A model generated the notes under the pieces. The model ran no database searches. It was not told where the DNA came from and saw only the letters and a list, made by a program, of their open reading frames with translations. The position numbers and the translations under genes were made by a program. This document shows positions 17,201 through 26,174 of a stretch of 64,000 nt of DNA, in pieces (within the stretch, counting starts at the first letter, position 1; each line of letters starts with the position of its first letter). The stretch is from Dokdonia pacifica. Lineage in GTDB: Bacteria; Bacteroidota; Bacteroidia; Flavobacteriales; Flavobacteriaceae. The DNA lies in contig NZ_FZNY01000001.1 of NCBI RefSeq assembly GCF_900188275.1, positions 496,001 to 560,000 of the forward strand, given 5' to 3'.

Positions 17201-17905
17201 TTATCCTTTCACCAGTTTATCCGTTCCTAAATACCCATTGTCTTTATTGTAGTACCAAGCACGATCTTTAGGCATTTTAATTCCTCCAATTTCCATCTCG
17301 TCAGTAAGAAGAATATATTCTCCAGTGGTTTCATCAGGCCCTTTAAAAAACTGATATACTTCCATCGCATAGGTTTCAGGATTGAAATAAAATTGCCAGA
17401 TATCAGAACCTACTTCTTGATCATAGCTCGCACGAATTACCAGATATTCTTTTCCTTTAAATGTCTTTTTCTGCACTACAGGATCTATATGCGTTCCAGG
17501 ATCTTTAAGTTTCATGGGAAGTCCATAGAGATAGGTGTAGTAATTTTTAAACATGGTAGAACGTTCGCAATCACCATGGTGTTTTTTTATGTCTTCCTCA
17601 GATACTTCTTTGCTTCCATTAAGCATAAATAGACATGCCCCTTTATCCACCACACGTCTTGTCTTATCTTCTCCTTGAACTGTCACACTAAAAAACTCAT
17701 TGGGTAAATCTATTAGCACCTGACTTACTCTCGCAGGTCGGTCTGGCATTTCTAATTCTATGTTTAGAAGGCCTTGAAAAGTTTCCCATTTTCCATTTGG
17801 ATCGTGATAGGCAATTGCTTTTTCTAAAAGCTCATTGGCTGTAAGTGTTTGCCCTGTTACAGCGAGTGTACATATGCCTAATAGTAGGGTGAAGATTGTT
17901 TTCAT
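17201..17905 (-). CDS. Secreted protein resembling DUF6503
   Basis: 234 residues with a signal peptide (MKTIFTLLLGICTLAVTGQ). The mature part holds LLEKAIAYHDPNGKW, FNIELEMPDRP-like strands, DDC-like charged turn HHGDCERSTMFKNYYTYLYGLP, and a C-terminal beta-rich region (DIWQFYFNPETYAMEVYQFF). This resembles the DUF6503 family of periplasmic or outer-membrane-associated proteins, whose role is not known to me. The overall look is a LolA/LppX-like half-barrel, but that is a guess. Divergent from the caspase-like candidate gene; convergent with the LytTR regulator. Confidence 0.65.
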   Translation of the reverse strand: MKTIFTLLLGICTLAVTGQTLTANELLEKAIAYHDPNGKWETFQGLLNIELEMPDRPARVSQVLIDLPNEFFSVTVQGEDKTRRVVDKGACLFMLNGSKEVSEEDIKKHHGDCERSTMFKNYYTYLYGLPMKLKDPGTHIDPVVQKKTFKGKEYLVIRASYDQEVGSDIWQFYFNPETYAMEVYQFFKGPDETTGEYILLTDEMEIGGIKMPKDRAWYYNKDNGYLGTDKLVKG

Positions 17906-17981
17906 GTGGTTGTTAATTGAACCTACAATGTATGATTATATCCGTATGATACCAAACCAGACTTCCCCACGTTATCCCTAT

Positions 17982-18743
17982 ATGATCAAATACATATTCC
18001 TTCTTTTATTCTCGACAAGCGTATTCGCTCAAAATACAGCTCCTAAAACCGTTCATGTATTTGTAGCACTTTGTGATAATGTGAATCAAGGGATTGTTCC
18101 CGTACCGAAGACCTTAGGGAACGGTCAAAATCCAACAACCAACTTATATTGGGGAGCATTATATGGCGTAAAAACACATTTTAAAAAAAGTAAGGATTGG
18201 ACATTTATCAAATCTATTCCTTCAGAAAACCCTCAGATATTAGAACGTGTGCTTTTTAAACATACCACCACAAACACGTATCTACTAGCAGACGCCTATG
18301 ACGGAAAATACATCAAGCAAACAACCATTGATTTCTTAAAAGCATCTTCAGGAGATTTTTCTACATTCATTAAAATAGATGACAAATCATTAGACTTCGG
18401 AGGAAAAGCAGATTTGGTAAGCTATATCGGTCATGATGGGCTTATGGAATTCCAACTAGATATTGCGATTACAAAAGACACCTCTTCTACCAAAGATGCG
18501 ATTATACTTGCTTGTTATAGCAAAGAGTATTTTACACCTTATTTTGAAAAAACTGGAGCAACTCCATTAGTCTGGACAACAGGACTTATGGCACCAGAAG
18601 CTTACACCTTAAAATGGGCTTTGGATGGTTGGATTCAGGAGAAGAGCGATGCCGAAATTCGAGAACTCGCTGCACAAGCCTATCACCATTATCAAAAATG
18701 CGGCATGCGCGGTGCACGTAACTTATTGGTAACAGGGTTTTAA
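17982..18743 (+). CDS. Secreted protein of unknown function, possible caspase-like (clan CD) fold
   Basis: 253 residues from ATG 17982, chosen because it gives a clean signal peptide (MIKYIFLLLFSTSVFAQ); earlier ATGs in the frame overlap the divergent gene. Two hydrophobic strands each end in a potential catalytic residue: ADLVSYIGHDG (H151) and DAIILACYS (C178), followed by GLMAPEAYTLKWALDGW. The strand-His-x-Gly then strand-Ala-Cys order is that of caspase/gingipain-type peptidases, but the 27-residue spacing is shorter than usual. Another motif, HVFVALCDN, starts the mature part. I do not recognise a named family; the fold is inference. Confidence 0.6.
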   Translation: MIKYIFLLLFSTSVFAQNTAPKTVHVFVALCDNVNQGIVPVPKTLGNGQNPTTNLYWGALYGVKTHFKKSKDWTFIKSIPSENPQILERVLFKHTTTNTYLLADAYDGKYIKQTTIDFLKASSGDFSTFIKIDDKSLDFGGKADLVSYIGHDGLMEFQLDIAITKDTSSTKDAIILACYSKEYFTPYFEKTGATPLVWTTGLMAPEAYTLKWALDGWIQEKSDAEIRELAAQAYHHYQKCGMRGARNLLVTGF

Positions 18744-18927
18744 TTTGTTTTACAATTTAACTAGGGATTATACATCCTAAAAGGTATTAAAGAAATCTTC
18801 ATTCCATCCTTTAGGATTTGAGGAAAAGAATGAAGATAAAGCATCCAAATACTAACTGTTTACCTAGATAAGCAACGGATTAAAAAAAGTATCTGCTTTC
18901 AAGGAACGTAGTGACGCAGAAGTTTAT

Positions 18928-18946
18928 ACTGAGCATAGTCGAAGTG
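18928..18946 (+). repeat. ACTGAGCATAGTCGAAGTG dispersed sequence
   Basis: A 19-base sequence I recall as a frequent intergenic repeat in Flavobacteriia. Only one copy is seen in this window, directly before long repeat copy D. Confidence 0.4.
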
Positions 18947-18947
18947 C

Positions 18948-19017
18948 AAAATCGAGCTTGCGAGACCTGCCAGCAGGCAGGTTCACGACCAGAGGGAGAG
19001 TGAAACGGTAAAGCGTA
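18948..19017 (+). repeat. Long repeat element, copy D, with a nested palindrome insertion
   Basis: AAAATCGAGCTTGCGAGA, then the insert CCTGCCAGCAGGCAGG (18966..18981), then TTCACGACCAGAGGGAGAG and TGAAACGGTAAAGCGTA. It ends against the dnaE stop codon (19018). The left arm CGCTTTCGCG is lost. Confidence 0.82.
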
Positions 19018-22000
19018 CTAATTCAATTTATAATGCACCGCATTCTCCTCCAAAGCATCTAGTAAATCTTGAGTTATATTTACTTTTTGCTTCTTACTAG
19101 GCATACGGACATATAATTTCTCTTTAGGTTCAAATACCTGAAAGTGTAATTTATTATCTCCTTTATGTTGATCTAAAATGGTTTTTATCTCTTGAACCCG
19201 TGCTTCTGCAATCTCATTAATATCGATATTGATCGTCAATTTTTTAGCATAGGTATCCATTACATCCTGTAATTGTTGGATATTATTAAATTGCGTACGC
19301 GGATCACTTCTTCTCCCCGTATCTCTATTTACAAATCCTTCACGTATAAAAACCTTGGCATGAACAAACGTATTAGGAATCAAAAAGTGGCGTAATTTTA
19401 AATACTCTTCTCCAAACATTCTAAACTCAAAAGAATCCATAAAATCCTCTATCGTAAATGCGGCCCATCCTTTTCCATTTTTAGAAATACGATGCTGTAC
19501 ATCTGTAATCACTCCTCCAAAGGTAAGCTCACGATTTACATAGGCTTCCATATTGTTAAAATGAGATACTGTTGCATTACAGAAGGTTTCCATTTCTGTT
19601 TTAAAATCATCTAATGGATGTCCAGAAATATAAACCCCTACTACTTCTTTTTCTCTACGAAGTTTTTCCATAGTTCCCCATTCTTCACAAGGGGGTACAA
19701 CAGGTTCTGGAATTTGTACTTCACTTGCTTCTCCAAACAAGCTTACTTGCGCACTATTTTCGTTTTCCTGATGGCGTGCTCCATATTTTACAGCTTTTTC
19801 CAAGAAAGTAATACCATCACCTTCATCATGGAAGAACTGTGCACGATGTGTCTCTCCTAATTCATCAAACCCGCCAGCTAGTGCTAAACTCTCAAAGGCT
19901 TTTTTATTGGCTGCACGTAAATCAATACGACGTGCAAAATCAAATACAGATTTGTATTTACTTTCTTTTCTATGCTCTACAATAGTTGCTACAGCTCCTG
20001 TTCCTACTCCTTTTACAGCTCCCATTCCAAACCGAATCGCTCCGTTATCATTTACCGTAAACTTTCTAAAGGATTCATTTACATCTGGTCCTAACACCTC
20101 AAGCCCCATACGTTTACACTCTTCCATAAAGAACGTAACTTGCTTGATGTCATTCATATTATTAGAAAGTACCGCTGCCAGATATTCAGCTGGATAATGC
20201 GCTTTTAAATAGGCTGTTTGATAGGCAATCCAAGCATAACACGTAGAGTGTGATTTATTAAATGCATAGGCTGCAAAAGCTTCCCAATCTTTCCAGATTT
20301 TTTCTAGTTTTTCGGCGTCATGCCCTTTGGCGGAAGCCTGCTCAATAAACTTAGGCTTCATCTTATCCAGTACCGCAATTTGTTTTTTACCCATCGCCTT
20401 ACGAAGGACATCGGCTTCACCTTTGGTAAAATCGGCAAGCTTCTGAGAGAGAAGCATCACCTGCTCTTGATAGACCGTAATCCCATAGGTTTCTTTCAAG
20501 TATTCTTCCATGGCTGGAAGGTCATACTCAATATCTTCTTCCCCGTGTTTACGACGAACGAATGACGGAATATATTCCATCGGTCCAGGGCGATACAAGG
20601 CATTCATTGCAATCAAATCTTCAAAAACGGTAGGTTTTAAAGACTGCATGTGTTTTTGCATTCCGGGAGATTCATATTGGAAGATCCCTACCGTATCTCC
20701 TCGCTGAAATAACTCATAGGTTTTCTCATCATCCAACGGAAAATTTTCTGGATCGAGGTCTACATCATGTCGATACTTTACTAATTTAACGGTATCCTTA
20801 ATCAGTGTTAAGGTTTTAAGACCTAAGAAATCCATCTTTAGAAGTCCCGCTTCCTCAACAACCGAGTTATCAAACTGTGTTACATATAAATCAGAATCTT
20901 TTGCGGTAGCTACAGGAACAAACTTGGTAATATCATCTGGTGTAATAATCACCCCACACGCATGAATTCCCGTGTTACGCATAGAGCCTTCTAGTTCTTT
21001 TGCTTTGCGCAACATTCTTCCTTCCAGATCATTTCCTTCAGAAAGATTAATAAGCTCATTTACTTTCACCAAATCATCGGCTCTGAACTTCGCTCTAAGC
21101 TCCTGCTCACTTTTCCCTATAATCTTATTAAGCTTAGACATATTAGGAATCAACTTTGCAATACGATCTGCATCTCCTAATGGTAAATCTAATGCTCTTG
21201 AGGTATCACGTATAGATGACTTAGCTGCCATGGTTCCATAAGTAATGATTTGTGCTACCTGATTAGCTCCATACTTATCAATTACATATTGCATCACACG
21301 GCCACGTCCTTCATCATCAAAATCAATATCAATATCGGGCATACTTACACGATCCGGATTTAGGAATCTCTCAAAAAGCAGATCGTACTTCATCGGATCG
21401 ATATTTGTGATCCAAAGGCAATACGCAACCACACTTCCTGCAGCCGATCCACGTCCAGGACCTACCGACACATCCATATTTCGTGCTTCCCGTATAAAAT
21501 CCTCCACAATCAAGAAGTACCCAGGATACCCTGTCTTTTCAATAACATCTAGTTCAAAATCTAAACGCTCTACCACTTCTTCAGAAAGGGGTTCTCCGTA
21601 TCGTTTTTTAGCACCTTCATACGTAAGGTGTCTTAAGAATTTATTCTCTCCTCGCTTACCGCCATCTATTTTATCTTCTTCACTCTGGAATTCTTCAGGG
21701 ATATCAAACGCAGGTAAGAGGACATCACGAGCCAATTCAAAAGGAGTTACTTTATCAATAACTTCTTGCACATTGAGAATGGCTTCTGGAAGATCATTAA
21801 AAAGTGCTTTCATCTCATCGGCACTTTTAAAATAATATTCGTCATTAGGTAATCCATAACGATACCCACGACCACGGCCTTTAGGTGTCGCTACTTTTTC
21901 TCCATCTTTTACACATAGTAAAATATCATGTGCCTCGGCATCCTCCTTATCTACATAAAATGTATTATTAGACGCTATTAATTTAATGTTATGCTTTCGC

Positions 22001-23403
22001 GAAAGCGTAACCAGCACGGGCATTACTCTATCCTCATCTTCTTGCCCATGTCGCATGAGCTCTACATACAAATCGTCACCAAATTCTTCTTTCCACCAAA
22101 CCAATGCTTCTTCTGCCTGCTTCTCTCCTACATTTAGAATCTTACTTGGCACTTCCCCATAGAGATTCCCTGTGAGTACAATAACATCTTCCTTGTATTG
22201 TTCTATCACTTTTTTATCAATACGAGGCACATAATAAAATCCATCGGTATAAGCGATTGATGCCATTTTTGCCAGATTATGATATCCGTTTTTATTTTTG
22301 GCAAGCATCACAATTTGATACCCGTTATCTTTTTGATTTTTATTGGTATGATCTACACAAACATTAAATTCACAACCTACAATAGGTTTTAAAGTTTTTG
22401 TTTCTGGCTCATTCCCTTCGGCTATCGCTGCTTCATTTTTAGCTTTAACACCTTTATTATAATTTTTGACTGCTTTCACAAAATGGAAAGCTCCCATCAT
22501 GTTTCCCGTATCTGTCATTGCTACAGCAGGCATATTGTATTTTGCTGCGGCATCTACTAAGTTTTGAATATTGGTAGTAGATTGTAGGATCGAGAATTGC
22601 GTATGGTTATGAAGATGTGCAAAGGCTGCTTCTGCCATTTGCGCTTCATTATCTGCAATTTCTGTTTTAGATATCTCTGGCGCTTCGTCTTTTTGAAGTG
22701 CTTTACGAATTCTATCGGAAGCCTTCTTAAGATTGATGTGTTTAAGTCCTATAAATTGAATAGGTTGTGGATTACTTTCTGAGAATTTCTCAAAGTAATC
22801 AGGTTGCACATCTAACTCCTCCTGTGTGAAAATTCTTTTACGTATAAGTTCAAAGAAACAACGTGTGGTTGCCTCTACATCGGCTGTTGCGTTATGTGCT
22901 TCTCCAAAAGGTTCTCCAAATAGGAATTTATGTAACTCGGTAAGTGTAGGCAGTTTAAATTTCCCTCCTCTACCACCAGGAATTTGGCATAATTGCGCTG
23001 TTATCTCTGTACACGTATCTAGCACAGGCAATTCTTGAAGATCATTAGGAAGTGCTTGTCTATGAAACTCAGCTCCCATAATATTTACGTCAAACCCTAC
23101 ATTTTGACCTACAACATATTTTGTTTTTGATAACGCAATATTAAACTTCTCTAATACTTCTTGCAATGGGATACCATCCTGAGCAGCAAGCTCTGTAGAA
23201 ATACCATGAATACGTTCTGCATCATATGGAATATCAAATCCATCTGGTTTGATCAAATAATCTTGATGCTCTATGACATTACCCATTTCATCATGTAACT
23301 GCCAAGCAATTTGTATCGCTCTTGGCCAGTTACCAGAGTCCGTAATAGGGGCATTCCAGTTTTTAGGTAATCCAGTAGTTTCAGTATCAAAAATCAGGTA
23401 CAT
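19018..23403 (-). CDS. dnaE: DNA polymerase III alpha subunit with fused N-terminal DnaQ-like exonuclease
   Basis: 1461 residues, about 300 longer than E. coli DnaE. Residues 1-~195 are a DEDDh 3'-5' exonuclease (FDTETTGLP with D6/E8, NVGFDVN, HNATADVEAT). Then a PHP domain (HLHNHTQFSILQ ~266), the polymerase core (GPGRGSAAGS and PDIDIDFDDEGRG with the catalytic aspartates), the finger/thumb region, and a C-terminal OB-fold (LTFGGVITDVQHRIS). It replicates the chromosome and probably proofreads itself. The PHP metal site is degenerate (MTDTGNM has T where active PHP domains have His). A short palindrome at 21993 is read as LSRK. Confidence 0.96.
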   Translation of the reverse strand: MYLIFDTETTGLPKNWNAPITDSGNWPRAIQIAWQLHDEMGNVIEHQDYLIKPDGFDIPYDAERIHGISTELAAQDGIPLQEVLEKFNIALSKTKYVVGQNVGFDVNIMGAEFHRQALPNDLQELPVLDTCTEITAQLCQIPGGRGGKFKLPTLTELHKFLFGEPFGEAHNATADVEATTRCFFELIRKRIFTQEELDVQPDYFEKFSESNPQPIQFIGLKHINLKKASDRIRKALQKDEAPEISKTEIADNEAQMAEAAFAHLHNHTQFSILQSTTNIQNLVDAAAKYNMPAVAMTDTGNMMGAFHFVKAVKNYNKGVKAKNEAAIAEGNEPETKTLKPIVGCEFNVCVDHTNKNQKDNGYQIVMLAKNKNGYHNLAKMASIAYTDGFYYVPRIDKKVIEQYKEDVIVLTGNLYGEVPSKILNVGEKQAEEALVWWKEEFGDDLYVELMRHGQEDEDRVMPVLVTLSRKHNIKLIASNNTFYVDKEDAEAHDILLCVKDGEKVATPKGRGRGYRYGLPNDEYYFKSADEMKALFNDLPEAILNVQEVIDKVTPFELARDVLLPAFDIPEEFQSEEDKIDGGKRGENKFLRHLTYEGAKKRYGEPLSEEVVERLDFELDVIEKTGYPGYFLIVEDFIREARNMDVSVGPGRGSAAGSVVAYCLWITNIDPMKYDLLFERFLNPDRVSMPDIDIDFDDEGRGRVMQYVIDKYGANQVAQIITYGTMAAKSSIRDTSRALDLPLGDADRIAKLIPNMSKLNKIIGKSEQELRAKFRADDLVKVNELINLSEGNDLEGRMLRKAKELEGSMRNTGIHACGVIITPDDITKFVPVATAKDSDLYVTQFDNSVVEEAGLLKMDFLGLKTLTLIKDTVKLVKYRHDVDLDPENFPLDDEKTYELFQRGDTVGIFQYESPGMQKHMQSLKPTVFEDLIAMNALYRPGPMEYIPSFVRRKHGEEDIEYDLPAMEEYLKETYGITVYQEQVMLLSQKLADFTKGEADVLRKAMGKKQIAVLDKMKPKFIEQASAKGHDAEKLEKIWKDWEAFAAYAFNKSHSTCYAWIAYQTAYLKAHYPAEYLAAVLSNNMNDIKQVTFFMEECKRMGLEVLGPDVNESFRKFTVNDNGAIRFGMGAVKGVGTGAVATIVEHRKESKYKSVFDFARRIDLRAANKKAFESLALAGGFDELGETHRAQFFHDEGDGITFLEKAVKYGARHQENENSAQVSLFGEASEVQIPEPVVPPCEEWGTMEKLRREKEVVGVYISGHPLDDFKTEMETFCNATVSHFNNMEAYVNRELTFGGVITDVQHRISKNGKGWAAFTIEDFMDSFEFRMFGEEYLKLRHFLIPNTFVHAKVFIREGFVNRDTGRRSDPRTQFNNIQQLQDVMDTYAKKLTINIDINEIAEARVQEIKTILDQHKGDNKLHFQVFEPKEKLYVRMPSKKQKVNITQDLLDALEENAVHYKLN
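21993..22006. repeat. Short palindrome (intragenic, dnaE)
   Basis: Perfect GCTTTCGCGAAAGC. On the minus strand it is read as Leu-Ser-Arg-Lys in VTLSRKHN. Confidence 0.95.
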
Positions 23404-23492
23404 ACGTATGCGTATTTATAACAAAGAAATGTACTAAAAATCTTCAGATAGCATCGTATTTTTTATCAATGAGTTATTAAATGTTATACACT

Positions 23493-23523
23493 AAAAAAGG
23501 GCTTCGATATGAAGCCCTTTTTT
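23493..23523 (-). terminator. Terminator downstream of the DUF6252-like lipoprotein
   Basis: 13 bp stem AAAAAAGGGCTTC / GAAGCCCTTTTTT with loop GATAT, 21 bases after the end of the minus-strand gene at 23545. Confidence 0.9.
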
Positions 23524-23544
23524 AAATTATTTTATACTTGTATA

Positions 23545-24360
23545 CTAGTAGCTTACAGAGAATTCTCCATCAGTAATTGAAAACCCATCTGCTTCAAAAA
23601 CAAACTCTCCTGATACTTCATCTGCATCTGTATCGTTTGAAACGATAGTCAAAGTACCTGATTGCGCTTCTAAAACAGTACTATCACCTAATAAAATATA
23701 AGATGCAGTAAAATCTGTACCTGGAGCAATATCGTACGTTCCAGGAGGTGTATCTGGAGGAAATAACACAGATATAGATGCCTGCTGTGTTTGTCCAGCT
23801 ACTGTTAATCTATTTCCAAGAAGTGCTGTAATAATAGTTGGATTAAATATCACTGAATTTACTCTCGCCGTAAATGAGTCGTTTGTATTCATATCTGGAG
23901 TATCTCCTAACTCAGAAAGAATAGGAATCCCAAACATAAAACCTTGACTTAAGGTAATCGTATCTTGAATTCCGTTACGTAATGCTGTAAAATTAAAGGT
24001 TCCAGAAACGGTGTTATCTCCATTAATCTGGTAATTTACTTGTCCATTTGCATTTGTAGATGCTGTAGAAAACACATTTCCAAACTCATCTGTAAAAGAG
24101 GCAATATCTGTATTAGGACTTTCTCCTCCTAATTCAACTTGTGTTTGATTCAGGGAGTTAATTAATATATTCAAGGTTTCTGTAGCAGAATTTCCTTGTA
24201 TAAGAAGACTTCCGTTATCGTTAAAAACGGCTCTACTATCTGCAGATCTAAAAAGAATGCTATCTTTCACAGCCTGAAATGCAGGGCTGTTATCTTGAAT
24301 CTCATTAGAACATGAAAAGGCAAATAGTGACAATAGTAGGATAGGTAATAAGCGTTTCAT
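23545..24360 (-). CDS. Lipoprotein, DUF6252-like
   Basis: 271 residues with a lipobox Cys at 17 (LFAFSC). The rest is beta-rich and ends in GEFVFEADGFSITDGEFSVSY, the type of ending seen in DUF6252 lipoproteins of Bacteroidota (two similar ~100-residue halves, each binding nothing known). Residues 35-125 and 150-271 look like two related halves. Function is unknown. It is divergent from rpsP and has its own terminator at 23493, so it is a single-gene unit. Confidence 0.65.
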   Translation of the reverse strand: MKRLLPILLLSLFAFSCSNEIQDNSPAFQAVKDSILFRSADSRAVFNDNGSLLIQGNSATETLNILINSLNQTQVELGGESPNTDIASFTDEFGNVFSTASTNANGQVNYQINGDNTVSGTFNFTALRNGIQDTITLSQGFMFGIPILSELGDTPDMNTNDSFTARVNSVIFNPTIITALLGNRLTVAGQTQQASISVLFPPDTPPGTYDIAPGTDFTASYILLGDSTVLEAQSGTLTIVSNDTDADEVSGEFVFEADGFSITDGEFSVSY

Positions 24361-24434
24361 AATGACATAAATAGGTTTAGTGGCAAATGTACTATAAAAA
24401 AGTAAATAACGTAATGTAGGCTAAAAAATTGTGT

Positions 24435-24442
24435 TATCTTTG
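24435..24442 (+). promoter_or_regulatory. -7 promoter box of rpsP-rimM
   Basis: TATCTTTG followed by C matches TAnnTTTG, 49 bp before the rpsP ATG. Confidence 0.7.
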
Positions 24443-24491
24443 CACGCCTAATTAAATCTGAGGTCGGGTACCTCAAAAATTAATTCAAATT

Positions 24492-25013
24492 ATGTCAGTT
24501 AAAATTAGATTACAAAGACACGGTAAAAAAGGAAAGCCTTTTTACTGGATCGTAGCGGCAGATGCTCGCTCAAAAAGAGATGGTAAATTCTTAGAAAAAT
24601 TAGGAGTTTATAATCCAACTACAAATCCTGCAACTATCGAATTAGATGTAGATGGATCTGTAAAATGGTTACAGAATGGTGCACAACCTACTGAAACTGC
24701 TAAGCGTCTTCTTTCTTATAAAGGAGCAATGCTTAAAAACCACTTAGTTGGTGGGGTGCGTAAAGGTGCTCTTACAGAAGAACAAGCTGAAGAAAAATTC
24801 AATGCTTGGGTTGAAGAAAAAGCAGCAAAGATTGCTTCTAAAGAAGGAGATCTTTCTAAAGCAGCAGCACAAGCAAAAGCAGAAGCTCTTAAGGCTGAGC
24901 AAGCTGTAAATGAAGCGCGTATTGCAGCGGCACAACCTGAGCCAGAAGTAGTAGCAGATGCAGAAGATGCACCCGCTGAAGCTACTGAGGCAGCAGCAGA
25001 CTCAGAAGAGTAA
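24492..25013 (+). CDS. rpsP: Ribosomal protein S16 with long acidic C-terminal tail
   Basis: Residues 1-~85 are S16 (MSVKIRLQRHGKKGKPFYWIVAADARSKRDGK in two pieces, LGVYNP, GAQPTETAKRLL), a small-subunit protein needed for 30S assembly. Typical S16 is 80-90 residues; this gene encodes 173. The extra part is a charged helix (EEQAEEKFNAWVEEKAAKIA) and an Ala/Glu-rich acidic tail to the end. Long tails of this kind are common in Bacteroidota S16, so it is lineage-typical rather than a local accident. rimM follows after 17 bp, the usual partner. Confidence 0.95.
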   Translation: MSVKIRLQRHGKKGKPFYWIVAADARSKRDGKFLEKLGVYNPTTNPATIELDVDGSVKWLQNGAQPTETAKRLLSYKGAMLKNHLVGGVRKGALTEEQAEEKFNAWVEEKAAKIASKEGDLSKAAAQAKAEALKAEQAVNEARIAAAQPEPEVVADAEDAPAEATEAAADSEE

Positions 25014-25030
25014 CATTATATGTTTATACG

Positions 25031-25555
25031 ATGAAGAAAGAAGAATGCTTCTATCTAGGTAAAATCGTACGAAAATATAGTTTCAAGGGGGAACTCCTAG
25101 CTAAGCTAGACACAGACGAACCCGAAATGTATACAAATTTGGAATCAGTATTCGTGGATTTTAACCCGAATCTGGTTCCTTTTTTTATAGAGTCTTCTCA
25201 ATTACATAAATCTACACTTTTACGTTTTAAACTTGAAGACGTAGACACCGAAGAGGATGCAGAAGATCTTATAGGAGCCAACTTATATCTTCCTCTAGAC
25301 ATGCTTCCAAAACTTGATGGAGATAAATTTTACTTTCACGAAATTATAGGATATACGGCTATAGATGAAAGTTTTGGAGAAATTGGGGTTATCAAAAACA
25401 TTAATGACACTACCTCTCAAGCTATTTTTGAAATAGAGCGAGATGGCAAAGAAGTACTCATTCCTATGATTGATGACTTTATTAAAAAATTAGATCGTGA
25501 TAAAAAAACGATCCTTCTCCAAGTTCCCGATGGGCTTATCGATTTGTATTTATAA
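25031..25555 (+). CDS. rimM: Ribosome maturation factor RimM
   Basis: 174 residues, normal length. RimM helps assemble the 30S head and binds S19. Visible are the N-terminal beta-barrel (FYLGKIVRKYSFKGELLAKLDTD), the connecting LEDVDTEEDAEDLIGANLYLP, and the C-terminal PRC barrel (FYFHEIIGYTAIDESFGEIGVI, IPMIDDFIKKLD). It lies 17 bp after rpsP, the classical operon order, here without trmD and rplS next to it. Confidence 0.95.
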   Translation: MKKEECFYLGKIVRKYSFKGELLAKLDTDEPEMYTNLESVFVDFNPNLVPFFIESSQLHKSTLLRFKLEDVDTEEDAEDLIGANLYLPLDMLPKLDGDKFYFHEIIGYTAIDESFGEIGVIKNINDTTSQAIFEIERDGKEVLIPMIDDFIKKLDRDKKTILLQVPDGLIDLYL

Positions 25556-25597
25556 TTCTTTTACCATTACGTTTTTACAACTATTGACACTAACACT

Positions 25598-25605
25598 TAT
25601 CTTTG
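25598..25605 (+). promoter_or_regulatory. -7 promoter box before the 25621 lipoprotein
   Basis: TATCTTTG, 15 bp before the ATG, giving a very short leader. Confidence 0.55.
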
Positions 25606-25620
25606 AATAGAATATAAGTT

Positions 25621-26163
25621 ATGAGAGTCTTTTTTTTATGTATTGTATTTCTATCCTTTTTGACAATTAGCTGCAAAGTTAAATCTGAAGGATTCAAAGA
25701 ATGCGATATAGAAACACTAATGAATAAGAAGAAATACTCCAGAATAGGAACTTATAAAGTTTCTATTCCAGATTCTATCACCCGCGATGAACAAATAACA
25801 CAATTAGCTTTTCATTGCATCTATATTCAAGCAATACCAAAAGTGATTTATGATGAATTTGGTTTATGGTCTAGAACTTTACAAATTGAAAATCACAAAG
25901 ACCCCATTCTTATCTGGGATTCGGTAAATATAGAAGGTATCGCAAAAAATATTACATTAATAAGTGGTTATCACTTACATAGAAAAAAACCTGTTACCGA
26001 TATCATCATTTTAGATAAACACGGAAAAGATCTTCTTAAAGAAACTTCAAATCAAAGAACATCATTAATCTCTTATTTCGGCAAATTATTACGCGAAAGC
26101 AAAATAAACAATAATGATTTCTTCATTAAATACGACAACTCATTTCCAAAAGCATCTAATTAA
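25621..26163 (+). CDS. Small lipoprotein of unknown function
   Basis: 180 residues with a signal peptide ending in a lipobox Cys at 18 (LTISC). The mature protein has no motif I recognise; it is beta-rich (GTYKVSIPDSITRDEQ, ILIWDSVNIEGIAKNITLISGYHLHRK) and ends in a charged, polar tail. Four Cys are present in total, two in the mature N-terminal part. It lies between rimM and the TrmN6-like gene with its own promoter box. The 11 bp gap to the next gene suggests co-transcription with it, though their functions look unrelated. Confidence 0.7.
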   Translation: MRVFFLCIVFLSFLTISCKVKSEGFKECDIETLMNKKKYSRIGTYKVSIPDSITRDEQITQLAFHCIYIQAIPKVIYDEFGLWSRTLQIENHKDPILIWDSVNIEGIAKNITLISGYHLHRKKPVTDIIILDKHGKDLLKETSNQRTSLISYFGKLLRESKINNNDFFIKYDNSFPKASN

Positions 26164-26174
26164 ATAGCATTTTC

